The translations under genes were made by a program, and so were the position numbers. From Monocercomonoides exilis (lineage: Eukaryota > Preaxostyla > Oxymonadida > Polymastigidae): a stretch of 64,000 nucleotides of DNA. Below the pieces are notes generated by a model, which saw only the letters and a program-made list of their open reading frames with translations, did no database searches and was not told where the DNA came from. The stretch spans positions 312,501 to 376,500 of the forward strand of contig LSRY02000006.1 of the NCBI GenBank assembly GCA_001643675.2, read 5' to 3'. Shown one piece after another: positions 10,914 through 23,800 of the stretch (positions are counted from its first letter, which is position 1; every line of letters begins with the position of its first letter).

Positions 10914-12627
10914 TCAATCACAACCTTCATCAGGCTCGACTGCAAAACACATTTCAAAATCAGTGTCTTCTTCATTGCTGCCATCGAACATGCCAGCGCA
11001 ATCATCGTGCAGGACGGCCTTTTCCGCTGAACAGCAATCACTCGATACAAATGGAGCACATTCATTTAGCAAATAACTCCTTTCTGCTGCTTGCTCGCAA
11101 TCAAATCCCTCAGATTCATTTTTAGTATTGAACGTCAATTGCGTAAATGGTGAAGAAAACTCATCTTCAGTCCATTTGCCAGATTTAGACGAATACTCTG
11201 AATCATGGAAGGACTCATTCTCAAGCAACGGTTGCATCAGACACGTTTGAGAGCTGTTTATTGATTTTTTGTTTTGAAGTGATTTAGGAATATTTTCATT
11301 TCCACTTTTATATCCTCCACTTTGCCCAGTGCGATCAAATTCTTCGGAAACATCCTGTTTAAACTTATTCAGATCCATCTTCCTTATCGATTTTTCTCCT
11401 TTTGTCATTTTCAATGTTGTTTTTTGTTTCATGTCATTTTCCATACCATTTTCAGAAACATCAGAGTTCATTGAATTTAGTAACTTTTTCGAACGAGTCG
11501 CATTGCTATTTGTTTGTTCTCTGTTAACGGGCTTGCTTTGTCCATTCGAGCAACAGCAGCAGTTCCCCCATCTCCCAATCATTACGAGCATCATCAATGC
11601 GAGAACAACCTGTCCAATGAGCGCATTCAAAAACGTGTAGATTGCATGGTTCTCAGGATGCTTAAAATCAGTGACGTAGCGCAGGACTTTAAAAACACAT
11701 TCATTTAATTTTTAAATAAAAAATTCAGAAAAACAAAGAAATGGTAATTTTCATAATTCAACTTTCACAGTCAAAACGCACACCTAACATGAAAGCCCGA
11801 AAGATGAAGCCGCACAGACACAAAAGTGCTCGAAATAAAACGCCTCGTTTCATATTAGAAAGAAAAGAAATTCCAATTGCTTTATTCAATCTTCCAACAA
11901 TTCGAATTCCTGTTTTGGGTGTTTAAGAATTATAACCACTTCAGTTGAATCAAAGTTTTTCATACCGTATACTAAGATGATTAGTGCAACAACAGTATTC
12001 AAAATAGCAGCATAAGTTCCTTCTATAAGATGCAACGTGTCACAGGCACCATCGCAAGCTCCCTGATACTTTGTAAAAGCAATAGGGAACATCGGAATTA
12101 TGATGCACAATGGAATAATTAAGACAAAAACAATGCAAAGTCCAAAGGTGACGAAAACAACAGATCTCGATCCCCCCTGAGAATGCATTGCTAACATCCA
12201 GTATATGTTGATTGTTATAAAGCAAAAAATAAAAATGTAGCTTGACATTGCAGTCAAGAGAACTTCTTGAGGAGATTGCTTAAGCATTGGTTTTGAAGTC
12301 GTGTCAAAAATCATATGAGCAACAAATCTTACAGATTCTTAAATATGAAAAAATATTTTTAAAGATAAATTGAATACCTCATTGCAAAAGTTATAAAAAT
12401 GAAGAGATGAAATAAGAATTGAAGATGAAATCTATCGCATCCTTTCTTCAACTTGCATACAAGTTCTAAACGTACAAATTCTTCCAGAGAAAAAACAGTC
12501 ACAAATCCAACAAGTATTCTATTCAAAAAAAAATTTTTTTTTTGTTAAAAGAAACTGCTTGAAAAAAATAAATAAAATTTAACTTTTGTATAATCAGAAA
12601 AATCTTATTCTCCTCATCAGAAGTCAT
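10914..12627 (-). CDS. TOM1/THH1-type seven-helix membrane protein
   Basis: Exons 12627-12584, 12518-12378, 12327-11966, 11909-11784 and 11686-10914 join in phase to give 481 residues. Once spliced, the protein follows the plant TOM1/TOM3/THH1 family (membrane proteins of the endolysosomal/tonoplast system, known in plants as tobamovirus host factors): a first helix near ILVGFVTVFSLEEFVRLEL, FHLFIFITFAMRFVAHMIF, two long helices, LIILVYGIRIVGRL, then FIFRAFMLVLRYV, HPENHAIYTFLNALIGQ and a last helix. Just after it come four consecutive cysteines (GNCCCCSNG), a plausible palmitoylation site, and a hydrophilic Ser/Glu-rich tail of about 230 residues that plant members lack. The function in this organism is unknown. 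The longest single reading frames miss the fold because four introns interrupt it. Confidence 0.72.
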
Positions 12628-13000
12628 AAATCCACTTATTTACAACAAGACTTCCAGCTATGTATGGCAGATTTCCTTTATACTACAAAAATATACCCAA
12701 AAATATCAGAAAGAAAAATGTTGGGCCCATAAAAAAATCTCAGCTTGAAAATACGTTTCTCAACAGCAAAACAATTAAAAAATAAGTCAATAATATTCTA
12801 AAAAACAAACAATTCAAGCAGCATCTCCAATAGATCAAATCTCGCTCAATAGCAAATCAACAGATAAGATCTGTAAAAAATTTGATATTTAGGAAAATGA
12901 CTTGAAAAAACAAATTGAAAAAAAAAATAAAATCCAGACATATTCAAACAAAAGAAATGATTCACTGTTTTCAACAGAAGTTACATTAAAATAATAAAAA
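12628..13000. other. Intergenic region upstream of the TOM1-like gene
   Basis: AT-rich, nothing recognisable. It holds the promoter of the TOM1-like gene and the 3' flank of the phosphodiesterase gene. Confidence 0.6.
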
Positions 13001-14285
13001 TTAAATTCCAATAAATTCTTTCTTCTTCATTTTTTCAATAGTCTTCTTACGCTCTTCCTCATCCAGAATTCTCCTCAGAAGACCTGGATTGTTTGTACAG
13101 ATCTCATCCATATTTGAATTGACATATTGACGAAGAACGGGCTCCGTATCGGGGTTGCCTGCAGAAAAATAGCACGACATGTTCATTCCCATTCTATGGG
13201 CTGGCTCGATAATTTTATTCTGGAATGTTTCATTAAAAACTAAATTACAGTGAGGATGGAAATACTGGGCTCCATAATACTCGGCAGCGCGAAATGGAAA
13301 TTCCCAACTTAACATTCACACAAAATATAAGTGATAAAATTAAATCGAAGAAGATAGCAAAGATTCTTCAAACTTTGATGGCATCCTATTGAATAAGAGT
13401 GCTTTTCTAACAGTTGTAATGTTTCTTATTGGCTCAAACAGATCCGCTGGAACCGAAAATGTTGGATTTTGGTCTAAGAAAATGAATTAACATTTAAAAA
13501 GAGCTCAAAAATCAATGAAATAATAAAAGCAAAAACATTTTTTCCAATAAAATGATGACAATGTATGAATGCAACTCTCGACTCCAAGCATTCGAGCAAT
13601 ATTTAAAACACGTGGGGCAATTTCAGGATTATCACCTTTCAGTTCAACGATAATCTTTTTACCAGTAGGACAAATTTCCTTAAAAACAGTAGCAAGCAAA
13701 GGAATATACAAAGGTGGTTCATATGCTTTTGTGTATTCATCAGACAAATATAATCTTGAATCAGGTTTTTCCAAGCTCCTAAGAAATATTGAAAAATTAA
13801 AACAATAATCTCAAAGCAATAAATAAAAGCAAAAACCATGGAGCCTTAACTCTATTTTTATGACGTTCTGAATGAAGATACTCACCAGAAAGAGGTGTTC
13901 TCATTCCTTTTTTCTCTGGAACAATTGAAGCATTTAAACTATCCGTTGGACCAGGATCAGAGCGATGTGTAACAACAACTTGATTGTCCCTTGATATCCA
14001 CACATCAAGTTCAACACTGAAAAATCGAAAAGAATAAATCATTAATTTTTTGATAAAAATAACATAAAAGCAAACGCATCTGCACCAACTCGGATTGCTT
14101 CCAAATATGAAGGAATAGAATTTTCTGGATACTGATTTAAACATTCCTTTAATTTTGTTCAACAACAACAATTATAAAAAATTTATTTAAATGTGTAATA
14201 CCGGATGAGAACAGCCATTTCCCCTATGTCCAACTACCATAATGCATTTAGCATTAAACAAAATTGCTATTAAGATGCTGAGCAT
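13001..14285 (-). CDS. Glycerophosphodiester phosphodiesterase (GDPD)
   Basis: Hydrolyses glycerophosphodiesters to glycerol-3-phosphate and an alcohol. Six exons: 14285-14202, 14131-14076, 14016-13882, 13778-13537, 13473-13374 and 13307-13001; total 924 bases, 307 residues. GDPD motifs appear in order after splicing: VVGHRGNG, YPENSIPSYLEAIRVGADA, then VELDVWISRDNQVVVTHR, so the HRG, E-N, E-x-D and second catalytic His positions are all present. Later come GKKIIVELKGDN and the C-terminal strand GAQYFHPHCNLVFN. The N-terminus MLSILIAILFNAKC is hydrophobic and may be a short signal peptide or anchor. Exon 3 to 4 has two possible donors (13885 or 13881); only the second keeps phase. Length is typical of small GDPDs. 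Confidence 0.88.
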
Positions 14286-14345
14286 CTTAGAATTAGTCAA
14301 TTCGTAAAAAATAGATCACTATTAGTATATTTTTTAATATTATGA

Positions 14346-16681
14346 TCACAATTCGATTGAAAGTTTTTTCTTTTTCCGTTTTGGAAATTTTTTTGGTGGC
14401 CGGATGAGCCATGTCATAATTTCATTCGAATCTTTTGATGTCACTTCCGATTGAGCTCTTATCTTTTCGTTTTCTTCGCGTTTGTGCTGAGCTTTTAGCT
14501 GCTGTTCGATTGCAATCTCAGAAAGATGCTTCTTTTCTTTTTCAAGTCTATTTCTTCGAATAACAGAAACAAGCGTTGCAGATCCCCTCAAAGAAGATGA
14601 ATGCGGCCGTTTAGCCAGGGATCTTCGCATCCCGCTTTTACCTTCTAGTGTTGATTGAAAATAATCTTTGAGGATAAAAAATATTTGAGAAAAAATGATT
14701 AAAAAATGCATAAAGTTGAAAGGAGAAGATACAAATTATGAATGGCAAACCTCGATCATTACCAGCATATCCATTCAATGAATCCGACCTTTGCATCGAT
14801 CTCTGCTGATACTCTTTCATTTCCTTTTCTATTTTCTCTTCTCTTTTTTCTTGGCTGCTCACAAGCTCAATGCTCCTTGTGACATAACTTGAATACACGT
14901 GCTCTTTCCTCAGCTCTGTCTCATTAGCCAGCTGATCCAGCTCCTCCTGCGGCTCGCACCCGATCTCCATCTCCATCTCGTCAAACCTCGTGCTGCTCGA
15001 CTTGTTCATCGAAAATTGCGGTTTTGTGTTAAAATCGTTAGACGGAGCTTGCAGCTGCAGCTGCTGGAAGCGCGGGTTCAAACGCAATGTCCCGTCTCCG
15101 CCAGGTGGCTCGGGTGTCTTCACTCTCCATTCGCCCGACTCGTCTTCCTCTTTCACAGACTCCCTCTCAAGCTTCACGCTCTCTCGCTCCTCTTTCTGCT
15201 TCATCCGCTCCAGCCTCTTTTTCTTGTAGTACTCGTCTGCCTCCTCGTCACTGTCCGCCGAAAGCACTTCGTCGTCTCCCCTCTCCAGAGTCTCGTGCAG
15301 GCCCACGTATCTCTCTTCCCCTGGCTTTATCACCTTCGCTCTTTCAGACTCCACATCCGCAGCTGACCGCCCCAGCCCTCTCTTCAGCGAGCTGTGTGCG
15401 CTTTCGAAAAGCGACAGCTGCTCCTCTTTGAACGTCTCATCATTCCACGAATGCGCCACCGAGCGCTGTGTCTGCGGGCCTGGGCGGAGCGAGCCATGTG
15501 ACGAGTGGAGGCTGTCTGACGCCCGCGGCGAGCTGAAGCTGCCTGGATGAGGCGAGGCAGCTGGCGAGATGGTTGGCGAAGAGTTTGGCGATGTGGATGG
15601 AGAAGCTGGTCTGCGCGGGGTGAATGAATTGCTGAGGGCAAGCTTTGACGTGGGCAGCCGCAGTTGAGAGGTTCCGGTCATTGTGGGAAGAGGAGAGTGA
15701 GGGATGATGAAAGAGGGAGATTTGCCTCCAAGTCCAGATGGAGTCATCGAATTTGAAGTGTAAAATCCTAATATTTTAATAATTTCAATATGTAATTTAA
15801 ATTCTTGATTGAATAAATGCAACAAATAACAACCTGGTGGAGCGTACATTCTTGAGCGCGATGTCCTTTCAGAAGGCATTCCATGTGCGAATGCTGGAGA
15901 TTGTGGGATTCTTGTCGATTTTGTTGAAGATCCGCTTTGTGAAGTCCTATTAGGGGGAATTATGTCTAAAATGTATTTGATAAAGGATAAGCAACAGGCT
16001 GGAGGGGGAAAAAAAGCAAAATACATTTTGAATTTGATAAACGAGGAGGCTCTGCCCCACTAAGTCCAAGTCTAATTGATCGTTGGTGCAGATTATGTGC
16101 AATCTTGTTGGAATAAATTAAAGAGATATCAATATCCAAAATATGAAAACTGTTCACACTGCTCCAAAAAGAAATAATTTTTGAAACGCAGAAGAAGGAC
16201 GTTGCACGTTTGCAGAAATATTACCAACAAGCTTTTGCGGATCAAAATCTGCAATTATTGATGCAACATTATCTTCATATGTTGATTGGATATCATCACG
16301 AAATACATCACTTCTTACAAATTGAGCAGTTTCATCAACTCCTATTTTTTTCATCATATGAAGCATTTTCGCTCTTTCCATTACAATATGCTGGTCTTTC
16401 TCCACTGATGGCGTTGATGACTCTTTCACGAATGAATCGTTCACAATGTTTTCAGGTGCTGATGTTGTAGATGCTTTAATTCGCATATTACCCTTTTCTC
16501 TCTTTGATAAGGTTTGCTTTTTAATTGATTCAATTAACAGTTGTCTATGCTGCTTTTCATGTCGTTGTTGAATTGATTCGAATGCTGCCTCACTCCTTTT
16601 CAATTGGTCCATAAGTCGATCAATCTCATGCTCTGATGCCCTTGATTCGCGCCTTGGAAGATATTTGTCGAGATATGACAT
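14346..16681 (-). CDS. Unrecognised coiled-coil, Ser/Pro-rich protein
   Basis: Five exons, 16681-16160, 16103-16025, 15965-15834, 15767-14751 and 14665-14346, give 689 residues with consistent phases. The N-terminal 60 residues form a charged helix (ASEHEIDRLMDQLKRSEAAF) likely to coil. The middle is low-complexity Ser/Pro with SP repeats (SPSTSPNSSPTISPAASPHP), typical of proline-directed phosphorylation. The next part is an acidic-basic helical region. The C-terminus is strongly basic and ends near KKFPKRKKKKLSIEL. No enzyme motif is visible. A cytoskeleton-associated role is possible from composition alone, but I do not recognise the family. Confidence 0.8.
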
Positions 16682-16962
16682 GAAATCGCTCCAAACAAAA
16701 AAATTGAAATGAAAATCAAAAAAATTATGGTAAAATTTTCTGAAAAGTAAATTATTCTTTATTGAAGCATTAACAATAAAATTCTTTAAACAAATATAAT
16801 GCAGAATTGAAATGGAAAACCGAAAAAGACAGAGAACAATAAAAATAAGACAATGTATTTTTCTCTTGAAAAGCTATCAACATTAAAATGTTTTCTAATA
16901 ACATTGTAAAAAATATCAAAATTTCAACTGAAAACAAAAACATACTTTACAATCAAACAAAA

Positions 16963-19900
16963 TCACTCCAAAAATACTTTACAAAAGTCCGCAGGTATAG
17001 AAGGAAAAGGAGGAAGATGCTCTATTTCTGCCTGACCCCATGCAACGCGATCAGGAATCCATTTGACATTCTTTAAAGGTGCTCTGGTGTACTCTGGGAT
17101 TGAGAGACTGTTTTTACTGGGCACTCCATCGCTCATATACTTGTAAGACAGTGAAGACATTAATGGATCTTTCTCGTCATTTGAAGAAAATGACTGGCTC
17201 TTTCCCTCAGAGTTGGCACGGGTATCATTGTTTGTGCCATATGACGAGTTCAGAGAGTTCAAAATCTTTTCAGTTTTCATTGATTCCATGTTCGGGTTGT
17301 TGCTGTCCAAAGAGCCAAGCTTCAAAAATCTTCGCTTTCGCCTTTGCAAAAGCAAAAGCAAAACGACTATTACAAATGCGATGATTCCGATTAGACCAAC
17401 AACCAACCCAATTATCAATCCAGTACTGTTATTTTTATTCTCTTCTTTTTTTGGGTCAACCGTTGGTTCATCAGGCTTTTCACCTGGATCTTTTATTAGA
17501 GAAATATATTTGCCTGTGACGTATTGATTCTCCGCACGCAGAAACACCAAACGAACACCAACTTCATCCGAGTCATCATCTTTGCTTCTTTGCAGCTCTG
17601 CAGATGATATATTCATTTCTATTGTGTTTTCATTGCTGATCAAAGAGAAATTGTAAGGATTGCTTTTCTGAATCTCGCCTTTCTTCTTGAAGACGATTTC
17701 GAATGAGAGCGAACACGGGATGAATAGCTTTCCTTTGAATGTCAGTTTGGTTGTTTGCGTTTCTGTGTCATTCGCCAAAGCGACACTGTCAAGCACAGGC
17801 ATGAAGAAAGGCGAATCAAGTGCAGGCAAATCTCCGTCAAGTGTGCAGTCGTCGCTCCTCAGAAACAGCGGATGGTCCAAATCTGATCCATCCCCTCGCA
17901 TTTTTTCCACACTTATTTTCCCTTTAGAGCATGCGATATTCTTTCTGAATGATTGGAATTCTGCGTTTTTCCCGTTGTTTTCAAACAAAGTGTTGAATAT
18001 GATTGCTTCAGATCCAGTCACTTGCAACGCTCCCGACTTTAAGTTTGAAAAGACGCATTCGTCTATCTTTGATTTGCAATTTGTCAGCTTTATTGCTTCT
18101 TCTGCCCAATTACACATTTCTGAACTTGCTTCATTATGCATTCTATTAACTGGAGAATAATTTCTGCTTTCTGAATTTTGTTCAATGGTGAATTTGCAGT
18201 TTACCAAAGCGATAATCCAAACATTTGCTTCGATGATATGGTTAATGAGCATGTTAGATATATCAATTCCACTGATTTGACAATCTTTCATATTGAAAGA
18301 GTTTTCATCATTCTTAAGAATGTGTTGTGATGGATCTTCATTTGAAGAAAACCTTGTTTCAGAAAATAAAGACTTAGAAGTCAATTCATAATCAGAAGAT
18401 GTTTCCGTGTTCTGAGGCACATCGTAATCATGTTCACTTTCTGGGCCAATGCAAAGAAAGAGAGATCCACCATTGATTGTAATATCAGTGATGTTTGTGG
18501 CTTTCACACTCACATCCACACGAGGCTCGAACAAAAAAACAGTTCTTGAAAACTTCATCTTATTGAATGCAACCGTATCGCAATCAAACTGCCCTTGAGT
18601 AACATGAACGAAATGAGCGCTGATGCTTTCGATGGTGCTGTCAACGCTGCAGTGCGACAAAGTCAGTGCCAATCCAGAAGCCAAAAAGAGAGTGTTGCGA
18701 CTGTCCTTTAATTTCTGAAGAGATAATTTCAGATAGGAGAATACAACGATCCCTTCACAGTTGGCAAAACCCGACATTGAAGCGTCTCTCTGATCCAAGA
18801 AAATGAGGGTGGCATCACCAGCATTTTGATAATGATTGCAATTTATGTCTTCTTCAGTCGCATACGCCGTAATTGTCATTCTGGAAATAATCATTTCTTT
18901 CATCTCATATGCCTTGTCAAGAACCTTAACGATTCTGCTGTGACCGTCAACCTCAGGAAGCAAATGCCCAATGCCATTTTCGAGTGTCGAACATGGCTTA
19001 TCTTTGTCATTAATTCCGCAATATGAATCTTCGCTTCCATTATGACAAATTACAATGGTGTATCCTTGAGAAATATTCAAATACGTATTGATGAGATCAA
19101 CTGGCTCCCCCTTTTCATCATTCGCGCCAAGCATTTGATATCTATAGTACGCATTATCATTTCCTGTTCGATCAAAGCAGAAGAATGCAGGAGTAACTTT
19201 CTGCTCCAAACCAGGGCATATTGTGTAGAACCAAGGCGCTTGCTTTTTGTAGTAATCATCTTCCACAACCACATCCCATTTTCTCATGTCAATTCCAGTG
19301 AAATCCCACAGAATAGTCTTATCAGCACAAACTATATTCATAAGCGTACCATTGTATTTATTACTAATTCTCTGACTGGCAGATGCGCTGTTGTAAGTAA
19401 ACAAGAAAGTGCTTCCCGTTTTCAAGTTTATTCGAAATGCGCCACCTTTTGCAGTGCTGAACCTGATATTTTCAAATTTGCAATGTGAGATGTCTATCTT
19501 GTGATTGGCAACCGACATTAAAGTCAGCACAGCCGTCGAACCTCCATCATTCCAAATCTTATTGAATGAAGTGTAACTCATCGAGAAAACAGGAGCTTCA
19601 ACCTCACTTATTGCTCCACATTCAAGAGTTGTATTGTATCTATTATTTTCAGCTTCTTTTTTATGTTTAATTTGATCTATTTTTATCACAACACTATCAA
19701 CACCTTCTTCTATGTGATGTGTATTGACACCTTCAAAAATACTTTCATCAATCTGAACATTAACTGAAGGACAGCAGCAAATGGCTCCAGGGACATCTGA
19801 CCAATCCGTAAAGTTACAACATCTAAGAATCAGACTTCCAGATTCGATAGTTATTAAATGAAAATAACAATGCTCTGTATTTCTAATTCCATCGAAATGA

Positions 19901-20562
19901 CAGTGTAAAAGCGAAACAACTGGCAAATTAGAGTTCAAAAAATTTTGAGAAGCCCCTGAATGAATGATATCTTCATGTGGGGATGGTACCAAATTTGGTA
20001 CATTAAATCTCAACCATTCTAAAGTCAGATTTTTTGTATTATCTAAAAATGCTCCCGAGTCCCAATCGTCTATTACAAAGCTTAGTAAACATATGTTATT
20101 TGCATTTCCATTATTTGCTCGCATCCAAATATTGGATACATCAAGCATTTTCGTATTCTTCAAACCTGTTTTTAAAATAATCGTTCTCATTTTGTCGTTG
20201 TTTTCCAATCGTTTCATCGCAAAAGACATTGTCATGCAAGGATCAGGCTCAATTCCACAATCATCTGTATCTTTTGAATTTTCTGAAATGAAAACTGTTT
20301 GAAGAAGCTGTTGTTCGGTATTTGATTTTGGAACAGATTGAAAAGAAGATTGATGAAGAACATCACGAAAAGGATGCAAAATGTTATGTTTGCTTTCTCC
20401 GCGAAAAGCTTCAATGTTCATTTCAGTTGGATATATCGAATCAATTTCATCAATATTTCCTTTCTCAAAAAAAGCCTGATCGTCTTTCTGATGATATTGC
20501 ATCGAAAATACACGTAAAAAAATTACAAAACTTAACTCAAAGATAAAGCTATTGAAAGACAT
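16963..20562 (-). CDS. Beta-helix surface receptor 1 (PMP-like, single-pass)
   Basis: A 1199-residue intronless frame. The N-terminus is a signal peptide (SFIFELSFVIFLRVFS). The ectodomain repeats short beta-strand turns with the N-x-C and GG patterns of right-handed parallel beta-helices. Two Cys modules are seen, DDCGIEPDPCMTM (near 20250) and SYCGINDKDKPCSTL (near 19005). Before the membrane comes the family's juxtamembrane domain: SDDCTLDG, SPFFMPVL and GKLFIPCSLSF (about residue 944). A transmembrane helix (LIIGLVVGLIGIIAFVIVVL, about 1047-1071) is followed by a basic stop-transfer RRKRRF and a Ser/Asn-rich tail of about 120 residues ending PADFCKVFLE. The tail has no kinase fold. Related to the genes at 45940 and 58284. 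It is probably a surface protein; its ligand is unknown. Confidence 0.85.
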   Translation of the reverse strand: MSFNSFIFELSFVIFLRVFSMQYHQKDDQAFFEKGNIDEIDSIYPTEMNIEAFRGESKHNILHPFRDVLHQSSFQSVPKSNTEQQLLQTVFISENSKDTDDCGIEPDPCMTMSFAMKRLENNDKMRTIILKTGLKNTKMLDVSNIWMRANNGNANNICLLSFVIDDWDSGAFLDNTKNLTLEWLRFNVPNLVPSPHEDIIHSGASQNFLNSNLPVVSLLHCHFDGIRNTEHCYFHLITIESGSLILRCCNFTDWSDVPGAICCCPSVNVQIDESIFEGVNTHHIEEGVDSVVIKIDQIKHKKEAENNRYNTTLECGAISEVEAPVFSMSYTSFNKIWNDGGSTAVLTLMSVANHKIDISHCKFENIRFSTAKGGAFRINLKTGSTFLFTYNSASASQRISNKYNGTLMNIVCADKTILWDFTGIDMRKWDVVVEDDYYKKQAPWFYTICPGLEQKVTPAFFCFDRTGNDNAYYRYQMLGANDEKGEPVDLINTYLNISQGYTIVICHNGSEDSYCGINDKDKPCSTLENGIGHLLPEVDGHSRIVKVLDKAYEMKEMIISRMTITAYATEEDINCNHYQNAGDATLIFLDQRDASMSGFANCEGIVVFSYLKLSLQKLKDSRNTLFLASGLALTLSHCSVDSTIESISAHFVHVTQGQFDCDTVAFNKMKFSRTVFLFEPRVDVSVKATNITDITINGGSLFLCIGPESEHDYDVPQNTETSSDYELTSKSLFSETRFSSNEDPSQHILKNDENSFNMKDCQISGIDISNMLINHIIEANVWIIALVNCKFTIEQNSESRNYSPVNRMHNEASSEMCNWAEEAIKLTNCKSKIDECVFSNLKSGALQVTGSEAIIFNTLFENNGKNAEFQSFRKNIACSKGKISVEKMRGDGSDLDHPLFLRSDDCTLDGDLPALDSPFFMPVLDSVALANDTETQTTKLTFKGKLFIPCSLSFEIVFKKKGEIQKSNPYNFSLISNENTIEMNISSAELQRSKDDDSDEVGVRLVFLRAENQYVTGKYISLIKDPGEKPDEPTVDPKKEENKNNSTGLIIGLVVGLIGIIAFVIVVLLLLLQRRKRRFLKLGSLDSNNPNMESMKTEKILNSLNSSYGTNNDTRANSEGKSQSFSSNDEKDPLMSSLSYKYMSDGVPSKNSLSIPEYTRAPLKNVKWIPDRVAWGQAEIEHLPPFPSIPADFCKVFLE

Positions 20563-20826
20563 CAGTATTTATCAAAAAATCTGTTTGTATTCAACAACAA
20601 TTTTTTATAATGGTTGTTATTTTTCAATTTTTCAAAAACTTAAACATACTGTTAATTCGAGTTATAATTCATTTTTCAAAGAAAAACCTATTTTCGAAAT
20701 TCGCAAATTCTTTTGGTTTAAGATCATTAAAACAAGAGAAAGTATTTTTAAAATCGTGTGCAATTTGCATTGTAATTAAAAGAATAAAATTTTGAATTAT
20801 TATTTTCAAGGGCATTTCATTTAAAA
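20563..20826. promoter_or_regulatory. Divergent promoter region
   Basis: A 264-base AT-rich spacer separates the start codons of beta-helix receptor 1 (-) and the ubiquitin protease (+). Both promoters must lie here; no named element was recognised. Confidence 0.45.
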
Positions 20827-23800
20827 ATGCCATATCAAAACGAAAATGAAAATGACTTATCCAAAACAAAAGAAGAATTCGACATATGTTCAAAGGTTTG
20901 ATTGTTTTTTCAATGCAATTAAATATGTGCATTAAAAATGATATTTCTTCTTTCTTCGATACATGATATTTAAAACTATTCACATCAAATATTTTCAAAA
21001 CATTGAAAAATTATTCTATTTCATGATGATATCCTTTTTTCTCGTTACGAAAGAAAACTGATGAAAAAGAAACAAAAGATTCAAGTTCACAGAAGGGAGC
21101 TTCAACTTCTAACGTTAAATGCCAGGAAACAGATTCAAATTTAAATGAATCTTCTTCAACTGATTCGTTGCTTGAAGCGAAGGATTGTGACGAAGAATCA
21201 TCGGAACAGGCAACATTTCCTGGAGTGGTAGGTTTAAGAAATCTTGGAAATACGTGCTACATGAATTCATCTTTACAATGCTTATCTGCGGCCCAGCCTT
21301 TTACAGAATACTTTTTATCGTTTCGTTGGCTTTCTGATGTGAATTTAAGAAATGTGTTGGGGCACAAAGGAAAGATTGCAGCATGTTATGGTAATTTGAT
21401 GAGAAAGATTTGGAATTTGAAAGCAAAAAAATGGATTGCTCCACGAAAGATGAAAGCTGTGATGGGCTTTTTCAATCAACAATTTTCTGGTTATGGACAG
21501 CAAGACGCGCAAGAATTTATAACGTTTTTGCTTGATGGGCTGGTATGAACATATGTCACTTGAATTATATACACACATACATACATATTTAGTCACATGC
21601 ATCAATTGCTATCAAGAAAAAAATTTATTTTATTTTTATTTTATTTTTATTTTTTATTTTATTTTATTTTATTTTATTTTATTTATTTATTTATTTATTT
21701 ATTTTTTTTTTTTTGCAATAAATTAATCCTAACTTCTATCTGTAACCGTCAACCATTTATTTTCTATTCTATCTATTTCTTGCAATTTTGCACACAGCAC
21801 GAAGATCTGAATCGCGTAGTGACCAAGCAGTACGTTGAGGATGTTGAGACAACCGGCCAAACGGCTGAGGAAGAGGCAGCAGCAGCGGAGGAGGCGTGGC
21901 AGCGGCATCTTCTGCGGAACAAGTCGGCTGTTGTGGAGCTGTTTGAAGGGCAGCTGAAGTCGACGACGGACTGCCCAGACTGTGGCAAGCATTCAGTCAG
22001 GTTTGACCCATGTGCTGTGTTCCAGCTGCCGATTCCGATGGGACATGAAAAGAAAGAAGAGAAGAATGAGGGGCATTTTAAAAATGACAATAAGGGAAAA
22101 AAGATGAGTGAAGATGGAGAAGGAGAGAGTATTGACAGTGAATCGAAGGATAACAAAGAAGAAAGCAAAGAAGAAGACAAAGAAGCAGAAGAGAAGTCTG
22201 AAAAGAAGAAAGCCGAAGAGCAGCTGGCAAAAGAGATCGAAGCAATCAAAAAGGAGATTGGAGCAGCGTTGCGCCCAGACGATGCATTTTACACGGTGAC
22301 ATTTGTGCCAACTCCGATGATTGTGGAAGAAGGAGAAGAGGAAACAGACAGCAATGAAGAAAAAGAAAAAGAAAAAGAAGGAGGAAAAGAAGAAGAATGT
22401 GAGACATACAAACAAAATGGGAAAAAGAAGATTGTTCCGTTTGGACTGCAAAACTGCTCAAAAATGGAAAACACACAAAAAACTGAAGAATCAGCTGTTG
22501 AATCCGAAAAGAGTGAAACTTCATCATCTGAAGGAGCATCAGCCGAATCTTCTCCTTCTCCTCCTTCTTCTTCTTCCACTCCTTTATCTTCTTCCTCTCC
22601 TTCCATCAACTCCTCATCTGAGGAAACCAGCAAGCCTTACCCATCTCAGCCAAACTGTTTGCATCGTCCACAGCCATATCCTCAGCCAGCGTTCATTCGC
22701 CCTGTCGTGCTTTCGTTCATTGCCAACAAACACACAAAAACAGAAGACTTTCTGAAGATGGTCATCAAACACATTTCACTCGATAAAACACTCGTTCCAT
22801 CTGTGCCACTGTTCAAAGCAAAGCAAAACACAGACAAGAAAATGGATTCAAAAACAGCATCTTCTTCTTCATATCATCATTTCCCCATCCTCTCCCCATC
22901 CTCCCTGCGTCTGTGTGAAGTGTACAACGGCAACATCAACCGTGTCTATGAACCATATGCAGAGATCGGCTCAGTCAACAGCACCGTCTTCGCTGTCTTT
23001 CATGTGGGCAGCCTGTGGCCAAGACTACCTCCTCCGCCGCCTCCTCCTCGTGTTGCTGTGGAGTTGAAAGGGAAAGAAGAGAAGGAGAAGGAGAAGGAGA
23101 AGGAGGGAGAAGAAGGCGTGGCGGAAGGGACGGTGGAGGATGTGGATAGAATGCTGAAGGAACAGCAGAAAAACAGTGAAACTCAAAATGAGTCAACAAA
23201 AGATTCACATACTGAAGAAGTGAATCAAGGCAATGAATCTTCTCAATCATCTTCTTCCTCTTCCTCTTCTTCTTCCTCATCATTGCTTACTCCAATTAAC
23301 CCATCTCTGTCGAGTGTGCCTCGTCCAATCGTCCAGCCACTCCACCCACTCCCTTCTGTCCTTCTGATGAAGGTCACCTCTGCCACATACACTTTCACCA
23401 AATCGTTCCATTTCCCTTTCACAATACACCAGAATTCGTATCCGTTCCTTCTTCCTATCTGCGTCGGCTGCAGCTGCTATACAACACTCGACAAAAATAC
23501 GTGGAGTGAATGGAAAGAGTACAAAAGACGCAACAAAAATGGAGATGAAGGAGAGGAAGGAGATGAAAGCCCATCTCCTTTGATCAAAAGCCCAGTAGAG
23601 ATTGAGATGCAGGACATGCCATCTCCAGACAACACATTCAGCGACAGCAATAACAGCTACAATGGAAGCTCCACAAAGAACAGAGACCGAACATTGGAAG
23701 GAGGGTATTTTGGGCCAGTGCATCTGGTGGATGCAGACAAAGAGAATGAGGCACTTGATGAAAGTGACAGAGAATTGCTTGAGTTGCGGAGGCAGATAGA

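Noticed and set aside
21597-21797. Protease frame extended upstream through poly-Phe/Tyr/Leu
   Set aside because: This is the microsatellite-bearing intron; splicing 21542 to 21798 rebuilds the conserved LLDGL-HEDLNR.
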